The translations under genes were made by a program, and so were the position numbers. Below are positions 1 to 10,900 of a stretch of DNA of 64,000 nucleotides, one piece after another. This DNA comes from Mesorhabditis belari (taxonomy: Eukaryota; Nematoda; Chromadorea; Rhabditida; Rhabditidae): the NCBI GenBank assembly GCA_958450365.1, contig CAUEEP010000727.1:1183501-1247500 (forward strand), in the 5' to 3' direction. Numbering within the stretch: position 1 is the stretch's first letter; each line of letters starts with the position of its first letter. The notes beneath the pieces are model-generated. The model was not told the DNA's origin, did no database searches, and saw nothing but the letters and a program-made list of their open reading frames with translations.

Positions 1-930
1 TGATAAATTACAACGAGCTGGGTTGCGCTTTTTCCATTTTTTCCATTTTTCTGTCAAAAGTTCCCCTTTTTACCTCTTATCACTCTTTTTGGCACTCAAG
101 CAGTTTCAACGAATTTCAACCAATTCTACTCGAAAAACAAAGCCTGAGATTCAATATTGATCGAAAAAACTCGTAGAAAAAACCAAATTTTGCCAACCAA
201 CCGCTAAATTCTTGTTGCCATCGTGAAAAATGAGAAGAGGAAATTCCAATTTCCTGTCGCACCTCTTTCCCTTTTCCTTTTCCCCTTCCAAATGTGTGAA
301 CTGTTTAGTTTCCCAATTTTTTACCGATTTTCAATATTCTGAGTTTTAGAGAACTCATTACTTGAGTAAAAGCACCTGTTAAAGCTTTCAGAACTGGAAT
401 TTTTGACGTTTACCTGTTTTTGATGTTGCCATTTGATTTTGATGGAGACCACTAGCTTTACGCGTTTTTGGGCACTTTTTCAAGTACTTCATCATTTCTT
501 TTTAAAAAGTGGATAATTTGGAAAAGTATCGTAATCTTTTCTTCAGATTTTGTCTCATTCCATTCTTTCACAGTTTGATTCCTCATATTCAAAACTGAAA
601 GCAAGAGTACAGTAGTTTTTTCAAATTGTTCACCTTTTAGAAAACACAATGTAGGGTGCTTAATTCTCTGTGAGAAAGTTTTCAAAGTTATTTTCATGGT
701 TGTTTTCTTGTTTTTTCATCGACTTTGGTCTTCAAGGCGGGTGACAATTTATCATTGAAGCCACTTTGAAATATCGATGTTGAAAAATGAGAAAAAAGGT
801 TAGAAAAAGGAAATTTTTTTTTTCTTTCTGAGTGACACACGCACTCCTTTAGAGACTTTACTTTAGATTTTCTACTTCAACAACAACTTGCTTTCTTATT
901 TAGCAAAAAATTAGAAAGATGAATGTTGTT
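1..930. other. Gene-free AT-rich DNA
   Basis: No open frame with credible splice sites or family similarity was found on either strand. The sequence is T-rich with short homopolymer runs. The only long frame, antisense at 458-697, has no recognisable domain and no flanking splice structure. Confidence 0.5.
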
Positions 931-1901
931 ACCGTAAATACTGTAATAGTATTCGGTTATTCGATTGCACCCACAATTTCGTGACGTTTACGAGGAAACC
1001 TAAAAAAATACTATACAATATACTAATTTCTATAGTACATGCCGTAAATACTGTAATAGTACCCCACCCTAGACTTGTGTTTCGGTTGGCTCTTTTCGGT
1101 TCGGTTTCGGTTTCGGTTCAACCGAAGTCAACCGAAATCTTCCGGTTCGGTTCGGTTCGGTTCGGTTCAACCGAAAACATGAGTCTTTCGGCTCGGTTCG
1201 GTTCGGTTCAACCGAAAAGATGAATTTTTCGGTTCGGTTCAGTTTCGGTTCAACCGAAAACTGAGTTTGTCGGTTCGGTTCGGTTTCGGTTGACTCAAAT
1301 TATTTTTAGCGATTGTAATTTGAAAAGCTAATTAATTTCTTAACAAATTTATCAACAAAAATGCAATAATATAAAGAGAGTTTGGCGTAATTCGCATAAA
1401 TTTATTGCGTTTTGCATTGTTTCACTTTATCGCACGTTATCGAATTTCGGTTCGGTTCGGTTCGGTTGAACCGAAAAGATTAGTTTTTCGGTTTGTTTCG
1501 GTTTCGGTTAAACCGAAAAGATGATTTTTTCGGTTCGGTTCGGTTTCGGTTCAACCGAAAAATATTTTTTTTCGGTTCGGTTCGGTTAACCGAAACCGAA
1601 ACCGAAACCGAACCGAGAAAGAACGTTTCCGGTTCAACCGAAACACAAGTCTACCCCACCCCCCTCGTACAGTCGCGTAGTCGCAAAAGTTTTTTAGTAT
1701 TTCATTTTTTTTATAGGGTCCGTAGTTTCAAAAAATGCGTCTTTGGTATCAAAAAATAGCTGAAATTCAGGGCTATTTTTTGATAATTGTATTGCTATTG
1801 TAGCATAAACCAGTGTCGAGAAAAACTAGCTCAAAGCTAGACTACGTAACGCTCCGCTCCGTCATTATGGGGGTGGGGTACTATTACAGTATTTACGGTA
1901 T
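930..1901. mobile_element. Composite MITE with nested fold-back insertion
   Basis: Three terminal-repeat copies of the motif CCGTAAATACTGTAATAGTA lie here: at about 931, at about 1041, and inverted at about 1873-1901. The segment 1041-1901 is a MITE of the same family as 6131-6398 and 18109-18377. It is interrupted by a 584-base insert (1070-1653) flanked by an 8-base duplication CCCCACCC. The stretch between the first two terminal repeats (about 957-1043) is a near-identical copy of part of a soc-2 intron and exon. TA flanks at the related copies suggest a Tc/mariner-type source. No transposase frame is present. Confidence 0.8.
1070..1653. mobile_element. TTCGGT-rich fold-back element
   Basis: The ends are inverted copies of TAGACTTGTGTTTCGGTTG, and the inside is built from TTCGGT/AACCGA repeat blocks in both orientations. 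It is inserted into a MITE with an 8-base target duplication (1062-1069 and 1654-1661). That duplication length is typical of hAT-like or fold-back elements. It has no coding capacity; the open frames seen here are repeat translations rich in FGSV and RFRLNRK. Confidence 0.75.
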
Positions 1902-3890
1902 CTATCTAAATTTGAATTTGTAATTAAATTTTAAAAGAGTTTAACCGAAATAAATGATATTTTTATTGACCATTAGCTTCAAAAGAATTCTGAGAAAGAT
2001 CACGTAAAAGGAGGGTATTTTCTCTTCATCCCGTTTGACTCAACCGTGTTTACCCCTGAAAAGTCGTGTTTCTCAATTTCCGTAAGGATCCATGTACATC
2101 TGGTCACTTAAACGAGACACGTACTTGTTGAGATCTCCGCTCCACTTCTTCAGGCCCTCCAGGGCTCCAGGGGATCCCCTCCTCTCTTCCTATCTCTTCT
2201 TCCTTTCAAGGAAAAAACCCCCTTCCCCTTTTCATCAGCTTTTCAAGAAATCCCCTCAATCTCTTCTTTTCTCTCCTCATCCTTTTTTTTTCAACGATAG
2301 ATTCTCCTTCCTCCTCTCATCCTTTTCCCATTCCATCCGTTAATTTCTAAGTACTGTCCCAGTAAAGCTTTCCACTTCTCACTTCTCAAAGCTTTACCTC
2401 GAAAGTTTTCAGTTTTTCATTCTTCTGATAAAATTCAACTACTTATTCAATTTACCTTTTTACTTTACTATCCCACTTTAATACAATCTAATCTTAATAC
2501 AGTACATAGCTAATTTACAAGTTCGGGGATTTTCCAACCGATCCAGGCCAGAGTCTGCAACACAAGCCAGATCTGGGCCAGATCTTCCAGATACATAACC
2601 ATTCAAACCTTCAGTAAAAGCAGGTTAGGGTCTGGCTTAATCCAAGCTTTGCCTAGCCTAGCCTAGCCTAGCCAACCCTGAACAAGTTTGCTATCCGTGA
2701 ACTTGGAGTATGACTGAATCCAATCTGATCACTGAAATTTCTAGGTTCATGCTCGACTTTGACTTTGACTTCGACGACTTTTTTCTTTCTTTGCTCGCAA
2801 AAAAGGGCAAAATATCAAGTTTCCCTGTTGGCATTCGATTTCAGCGTTGAAAAATTCTAAAGTAACGAATTTTTCTCTCTTGATTCATAAGTTTCTGGGT
2901 GGGATTTTTCGAATTTGTTTTCTTTGCTTTTTTTTTTGAGAAAATTGTGAATCATTGTCGGGATTTGAGGAGATTTCCTTCCCTTTTCTCTTTCTCTTTC
3001 ACTCATAATCTCTTTTCCACATCTGGAGGAGTTGAGGGTTGATGGGTGAAAAGTTTCAAACTTTTCTCGGGCTTTCTTTCATTTGAATTATGTGAAAGCT
3101 ATGTCTTTTATACAGTAAACAAATGCTTTTGGACCATTTTGGACCATTCCTTTTGGATCAATCTTCTGTCTTATACCAATTGATTATCTACTGTAAATTG
3201 ATTTGTTTCTGTTCAGCTTGTTGTTCTTATTTTATGGCTTACAAGAGTGCAACTTTGTTTAAGCCAATCATTTTACAAGGCAGTATTTGACAGAGATGAT
3301 CCAAACGGATTCCCGGCTAAATTAGTTTCAAGTTCAGCATCCTCAGAGTAGACTAAACTTGAGCCAATGTCAGGTCAAAGATCAAGCATGATCTGCTGAC
3401 TGAATGTCACGTTTTAGGAAACAATTTCTGTTGACTAATTTGTGCTCAAACATTGTTTTCTCGTTCTTGTTTCTTGTTTCTCAAGTAGAACTTGTTTCTT
3501 AAAAGGTAAAATCCTATCTGTAAACCAAACCAGTCACACTCTAAAATTAAAGTAAGCTTTCAAGCTTTTACTTTCATTAAAGTAAGCTTCTAATTAAACT
3601 TTCATTAAAGTAAGCTTCTAATTAAACTTTCAAATTCCCCTATTCTCCTATTTCCTTAAATGCATCAAATTCGAAAGAATCCATTGGGATTTCAACTGAA
3701 TCTTCATTCTCTTTCTCAACCTCATTTTTTGTGTGCCCCATAAACGAGTCCTGAAAAAGAGAAAAATTGGAGAAAAGGGGTAGGCAGGGAAACGACCAAC
3801 CATTGCCCCATCAGCCGTTTTCTTTTCATTTCTAACCATTCTCTTTTCCTGTGTGAATTTGTTTACCTATTTTTTTTCATCTTTACAGAT
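1902..3890. other. Non-coding stretch upstream of soc-2
   Basis: No gene was recognised. It holds short repeats (GCCTA runs near 2650; ATTAAAGTAAGCTTC repeated near 3575-3620) and pyrimidine-rich tracts at 2180-2300. It probably includes the distal soc-2 promoter, since the first recognised coding exon follows a TTTACAG acceptor at 3889. Confidence 0.45.
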
Positions 3891-3944
3891 TACCCTTCTC
3901 ATATTCTTGCAAAACTGGTGTTACAAACGAGTCCCTCATCGAGG

Positions 3945-4925
3945 ATGGCCTCCTCGATCTTAAGGAGAAGATCCGTGGAAAGTGAGGTGGGTAAATGGGA
4001 TAAGATTTAGTTAAGGTTTAGGGTTAAAAGTAAAGCTTTCAAGTCTAACTTAATCTTAATTTAAATTAGAGAAGATTTCAAAGAATTTGAGCTATCTAGA
4101 ACGCTATTTGAACGATTGCTTTCTCCGTTTTCTGAAATTTTCTGAAATTTGCCCTTTATTTTGATAAGAAAGTAAAGATACAGTCAATTTAAATTGAGCT
4201 CATCTAATGTAAAGCTTGATTAGCTGATTAGCTGATGAGCAGCTGATGAGCAGCTGATGAGCAGCAGCTTGATTAGTTGGTGAGCAGCAGCTTGATTAGT
4301 TGATGAGCAGCAGCTTGATTAGTTGATGGTAGTCGTTATTATTTAGATCGATAACCAAAGATCCGAGCTCATAGTTGAATATTTTAGGGTAGCAGCTCAG
4401 CGAGAAGTGTCGGTGGTGATAGTGGAAATGGGCGGGAGATAAAAGGAACCACGAGATTGGCACGATTGCAAGCTGGATTTGAAAGCGCTCGAAGGAGGTG
4501 AGATAAGAAAATCATATAGGACCGGGCTCAACTTTGTAGCATAAACTGTCAAAGATTTCGTATAGAATCGATTCCGATTTGTCTTTAAAAAGATTTAAAA
4601 AAAGATTTGAAGATTTTCCCTTCAACCCCACGATCCCCCACCCAGCTCATCTCGAAGTCAATCATCAAGAGGATCCGCGAAAAGCTCTCTACCCGACATT
4701 TTTGAAACACATCGTGTCAGTTTATAATATAAAGACTTAAAGATTACAATGTTTTGAGAAAAACTACTGTAGATAATGATTAGGATTCAATTCAGCATTC
4801 AATTTCAGAAAGGCTATCACCCAGGTCGATCACCGGGTATGACAAAAAGAGTTTCTGTTATGGAAGCTGATAAAGAAAGGCCACATTTGATTGGGACAAC
4901 GAAACAACGCAAGAAAAATCTCACA
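3945..4925 (+). CDS. soc-2: Distal N-terminal exons of soc-2
   Basis: Three exons (3945-3986, 4388-4497, then 4784 or 4796 to 4925) read through without a stop and end in phase 0 at ACA|GTAAGT. The only later phase-0 acceptor that continues a sensible protein is the soc-2 exon at 13851, about 8.9 kb downstream. The product is basic and serine-rich ([17 protein letters not shown]), like the low-complexity N-terminal tail of SHOC2 proteins. A consensus TTTTCAG at 4808 is out of frame, so TTCAG at 4795 is preferred. It could instead be a separate small gene; no other downstream exon was found. Confidence 0.55.
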
Positions 4926-7900
4926 GTAAGTTCGAAACGTTTGATTTTTATTAGTAAAAGCCTTTTTGGAGTCAATTTTTGGGGAACTTGAAGCTTGAAT
5001 TCATAAATTTATGAAAAAAATCGCCAAAAATGGAGAGAGATCAACTAGTACTCATTCAAAGGCTTGTAAAACGATTTCTATATTTTCAATTGGGAAACTT
5101 TTAATAGATAAATGTAGCCAAGATTAAGGGCTTCAATATTTTATATAATACTTAATAAATTAGGGTTGAATTTGGGAGCTAATTTACTAAAAAGAAGTCG
5201 CGTTAAATACAGAAGACCGTGTAGATTACGTTTATGGTAGAAAACTAGGTTTAGATCGTTTTTTTTTAAAGTAAAAAGTTTTCAATCGATTCACTCAATT
5301 TTGATATCATAAGCTATCATGAGCTTTGAGGATCATTTATCGAAATCTCTCAAGTACAAGAGAAGTTATGCATTCACAAAGCCTAACTCTACTCTAAAGT
5401 GGGTCTAATTTATGTTGTACAATTGTTCGAAAGTTTCTAGAAAGCAAGATCCCTTCAGAAATCTAGAAATGATTGTTGGCACAAGGCTTTTGACATGATA
5501 CGAAACTACGAAAAAAAGAATAGACAAAAACGAAGAAGAAAAAAAATAATTCCCATGAATAGGAACAGTTAGGGGATCGGATATAGAAAAAGGAGAGGGA
5601 AAGAAAGAGAAAGAAAGAGAAAGAAAGAGAAAGAAAGAGAAAGAATGAGGAGTGGAGGTCAACGGGATTGGGGGGAAGGGGAAGGGGAAGGGGAATTTAG
5701 AAGGGGCAAGGGTGAGGTCGAGAAGGCCCCAATGGCCCCTCTTGGTCTCTTTTCTTCACTTCTCCACTTCTTTCCCCTATCCACATCCATTTGACTGCTG
5801 TTGGTTGGCTGGTTGGTGGTCGTTCGATTCCTCCTCCCGTTTCTCCTTCTCGTTTTTCCCTTTCATGGCCTCTCGATATCTGTTGGGCGTTTTCGTAAAT
5901 TTTTCCATTAATTCCCTCCTCTATTTCTACGTGAATCTAATTCAATCACCCGTTTTTTGTTAATCGGCGACTATTTCCTTCTGTTGCTTTTTTTGATTTC
6001 AATTCTTCTTAAGATCTGGCTATGTACTGGATATTTATCTACTCAGTCTCCTCACTGATTTGACTTCTTCTTTCCAAAGTCGATTCATTTGTTCTAACCC
6101 TGCAATTGCATTAGAATCTAGAATCTAATTACCGTAAATACTGTAATAGTACCCCACCCCCTCGTACAGTCGCGTAGTCGCAAAAGTTTTTTAGTATTTC
6201 ATTTTTTTCAAAGCGCCCGTACTTTCAAAAAATGCGTCTTTGGTATCAAAAAATAGCCCTGAAATTCAGGGCTATTTTTTGATACCCAAGCGAACATTGT
6301 AGCATAAACCAGTGTCGAGAAAAACTCGTTCAAAGCTAGACTACGCAACACTCCGCACCGTCATTATGGGGGTAGGGTACTATTACAGTATTTACGGTAA
6401 GATCATTATAATTCTAAAAGAATTCAAAAGTCTAATGACAATCAATGACAGTCTATCATCCCTTCTCTGTCCCAAATTTCAATCTCTTCACATAAAGCGT
6501 TTTGTTTATGATTGCCATTCTCATTCTTTTTGCATTTCTTCTCAATTTCTATCCTTAAACCCTTCTCTTGACAAAGTCTCAAATGTTTGTATTGGGCTTT
6601 AAATGGAGATCTGAAGAGAAGAAAGACGACCCCTTGTTCGAAAATTTTGCCCTTTTCTCAGCCTCTAAATTTGAGATATTTTCAAACATTTGGCTTTTAA
6701 GGCTTGCAAAAATATTGATTATTTGATTCTTTTAGATTTTAAACAAAAAAAACCAATGATAGCAGCTTAGCTTCAAGCCTAGCAGCTTAGCTCCAAGCCA
6801 GGTCGCAATCTCAAAACTTGCCTAAGTTACAGTTTAATTTTGTCTAGCCCAGTTCCATTGTTTAATTGCATTTAAATCCTTAACTTCATTGAGCTTATTG
6901 ACATGAAAAAGTTTGTCTGACTTGGAATGAGTTCAACAAGCGGTGATAACTTGGTTCAACAAGCGTACAAGCACCAAGTATCCTTATCGTTCGAGAGATG
7001 GTTTTCAAGTGTTAGTTATTTCTAATTTTTCCATTTCTTTTTATTCCATTCAAATTCAAATCCCAAAAAAGCTAAAAGCCAATGAGCTAAGCATTAAACT
7101 AAACCAAAGGAGACCCTGCTTTAGCTTTGGTACTATTACACTAGGTAGTACAGTAGTTACTGTACAGTACTGTACAGTAGTACAGTAGCTAGTCCAGAGG
7201 AAAGGTTAAGAGTTGCGGTAAAGTAGCGCTAAAAAGAACTCTAAGCTCTAGATTGAATTGGAATTCAATAAGATGGAGAGCTGACTTGGGTTGGGGGATC
7301 CCTTCCAGGGTCTCGCCGCAAGTCTGTCTCTTGCTCCAACCCAACTCCAGGTCCCAAAGGGCCAACAAGGCCAAAAGGGCCAAAAGGAGCAGTAACAGCC
7401 TCTCCAGCTTCCCCCTTTCCTTTCTTCTTCCAACTTTGGCTGACTTTTCCCTTCTTTTCTCCTTTCTTTCCCCTTTCGATTCCCTTCAAACACATGTCTT
7501 TCCCCTTTTCTCTCTTCTCCAAATATTTTAGCTTTCACACACACACACACACTTTATGGGGCCTAACTGGCCTTTCTCCCCTTTCCCTCTTCATGTCAAC
7601 CGGCCATTTTCTTTCTTTTTCCTTGATGGCTTGGTCCTTTTCCTTTCTCGTATTTTTTTCGAATTACCCATATTTCTTTTCCTTTTTCTCATCGTGTTGC
7701 TTGTTCTTTTCTCTTTTTTTTGACTTTTTTTTGGGTGAAGAAACGCGAGAAACTTCTCACCAAAAACAGAAAAATTCGCCTCAAACACTTGTCTTTTTTT
7801 GCTTTTCTTCCCACACTCATATTTTTGTTCCGAAAATTGTCGATGGTATAAATTGATATGATCATTGGCAATAGCTTTTCAAAATTTCGCAATTTTTCTA

Positions 7901-10900
7901 AGAATTGTGCTTCTTGGAAGCTGTACTTCCAAGCTTACTTGGAAGCTGTGCTTCTTGGAAGCTGTACTTCCAAGCTTACTTGGAAGCTGTGCTTCTTGGA
8001 AGCTGTACTTCCAGCTTACTTGGAAGCTGTGCTTCTTGGAAGCTGTACTTCCCAGCTTACTTGGAAGCTGTGCTTCTTGGAAGCTGTACTTCCAAGCTTA
8101 CTTGGAAGCTGTGCTTCTTGGAAGCTGTACTTCCAAGCTTACTTGGAAGCTGTGCTTCATAGAGCTGCAAAATCTATGAAATTGTTGATTTTCTCTCAAA
8201 AATAGCGATAACTTGGTTATTGATTTTCGTTAAATTTATCTAAAATTCATATTTCGAGACTTAATATAAACTAAAATTTGAAAATTTTCTAAACTTTTTG
8301 TTATGATACTCTTTACAACCTTTAGCTCATTGAAACAAATCAAAGATTGCTCCATAACAGCTCCATAACCGTTTTGAATCAAAGAAAGTTTAGATCTCTT
8401 TTTGATAACTCCATTATCTTTATCTTCTTGTAATTTAGATCCATCTTATTTATTGATAACATCAAAAAATCTTTTGATCTTTTCTTTTGAAAAGAAAATT
8501 TTATATTTTTGCATCTCGGAAAAGATCTCGAACCCGCAAAATTGAGCCAATTTCTTTCCTTCGCTTGCAAATGGAAATGCAAATGGAAAACAAAAATGCA
8601 AACGTTTTCTTGGATTTATTTTCAAATATACAAAGTACAAATTAGATATTTTAAAATTTAAAAAAAAAACCTAAAAACCTGACTCTACTTTTAGCTATAA
8701 CTATAACTCGACCAAGCATTGAACTCGAAAGTTTATTTTAAACAACAAAAATCAGCGTAAACGACAAAATTTTCCCCAAGGCTCACTCTTCAAAAGAAAT
8801 TTTGAAATGGGCAAAAAAAAAAGTTGCCGAAATTTGAACGATTTCCGTTGACCTTGGGGAAAGCTGAAAAGCACTCAATTGACACAAAAATTGCTGATAA
8901 TGCGAACTGAAAGGATCCTTTTTTTTTTGTTTTTTACGCAAGCTCTCATTGTGGTCTCATTTCCGGTTTTTATCACCTGCAGCTTCTCTCTCTCTTTTTC
9001 TTTTTTGTACAAAAGATTAATTTTCGGATATGCATAGCACCGAGAAAGGTCAAACTTCTGGAAAGTATTCAAGTATTGAATTATTATGTATGTATGTATT
9101 ATTTATTTGTATTATTATTATTAAAGGCTAGCATTGTACTCTTTAGCATCCCTTTAGTTCGTTATAGAGTGTTTCATCCGGGTAATGCGTTTTTTTTTAA
9201 AGTGCACACTTGGGAAAAATACTTTTAGCGAAATTATTGCAAAAAAAAATGGGAGTGGGACAAATGCGACCTTTTTTTGCGCACCCGGACATTTGCGCAC
9301 CTTTTTTTCCGCACCTTGCCCATTAGCGCACCTTTTTTCGCGTTTTAAAAAAGCTCTAAAAAGCTAATATTAACCAATTTCTATTCCAAAAGTTGTTTTT
9401 CTAGGTAATTTGAGGGTGTCGAATTCAAATTTTGACATAACAGAGCGTGTGGAGCCAATTGTGAAAGACAAAACGGCTAGGTCAAATTACAGAAAATTGT
9501 TGATTTTCCTCTTTGTATAACTCCGTCCGTTTGTTTCCACAAGCTCTGATATGCCAAAATTTCGATTCTACGCCCTCAAATTACCTAGAAAAACAACTTT
9601 TGGAATAGAAATTGGTTAATATTAGCTTTTTAGAGCTTTTTTAAAACGCGAAAAAAGGTGCGCTAATGGTCTAAGTGCGGAAAAAAAGGTGCGCAAATGT
9701 CCGGGTCGCATTTGATAGAACTTTGAATATCAAGCTTTATGGATTAAGCATTAAGCAGGTCGCATTTGTCGCAAAAAAGGTCGCATTTGTCCCACTCCCA
9801 AAAAATCACAAGCGCCCACTTATATATGACTCCTTTCAAAGATATTCAGCTGTTTAACTGATTTGGTGGCAAATTCCCTTCAAATTAAAGATATTCAATT
9901 TATTCACCGTGTAAAGAGGATTACTCGTAGTTATTTGACCAAAAGCGTTGATTAATCGAGTAAAAATTACTCATGCGAATTTTACTCGAGTATTTACTTA
10001 CTCGCAAAGAACACACTCTAGTTTGTAAGGCTTAATGCTTAATCCATAAGGCTTAATGCTTAATGCTTAATCCATAAAGCTTGATATTCAAAGTCCTATC
10101 AAATAACCGATTTTCGTTATCAAAGCTCTTTTTTAACTTGTATTTCTAGCTAAAGTTGTTATCAAAGAATTGCTTAACGCCTTTCACAAAGGCTAACTTA
10201 TAATATGTTTATCGTAATTATTCGAGAGAGCCCAATTTCAGCAACTCGCTTTCTATTCTAGCAATATTTTTTTTTGTAGTTGATCGATTTAGAAGATTCA
10301 CACACAATTTTGTTGCACTCAACTAGAGCAACAAAATCATCATTGCAATAGGTAAAAAAAACTAGGAAATTGGGGTTTTTCTTTCGCAACTTTCCTAGTT
10401 TTTGACCTATTGCAATGATTTTAGTACGATTTTGTTGCTTTCGATTTGTTGCTTTCGATTTGTTGCAACAAAATTGTATGTAAATCTTCTAAATCGGTCA
10501 ACTACAAAGAAAGTTATTGCTAGAATAGAAAGTGAGTTGCTGAAATTGGGCTTAGGCTCTCTAGAATAATTACGATAAACATATTGAGAGTTAGCCTTTG
10601 TGAAATCTTTTAAATCAGTTTTTTATGAGTCAACTCTGCAGCTCTGATACTAATAGTAAAAGACTATTAGTATCAGAGTAAAAGATGGTTTAGTAATCGG
10701 TTATATTGATCTTTAAGCCTGGCAGATCTAGAAAATCGTGAATACCAGGCAAACAGGGAAATTGCATCGTTGACATTTTTGGTACCTAACACCTTGTTCC
10801 ATCTAGCATTTGTTTAATTTCTTTTCTTTTCCCCAAATGACTCACTCCTTTTTTCTTCTCACCCTCACAAAAAAATGTCTTTCTCCATCGATTTTCTGAT

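Noticed and set aside
2640..2680. GCCTA runs as a telomere-like TTAGGC array
   Set aside because: Only a few CTAGC/GCCTA units in the wrong phase; not TTAGGC repeats.
7189..7550. Overlapping open frames on both strands, one reading [15 protein letters not shown] like collagen
   Set aside because: The Gly-Pro pattern is short, lacks true Gly-X-Y periodicity, has no splice-supported neighbours, and comes from a GGCCAAAAGG repeat.
7908..8160. CRISPR-like regular array
   Set aside because: Units are contiguous tandem repeats without unique spacers, in a eukaryotic genome.
7858..8205. Three overlapping open frames in one minisatellite
   Set aside because: The 41-base unit contains no stop in these frames; the translation is a pure repeat and no start or splice context supports a gene.
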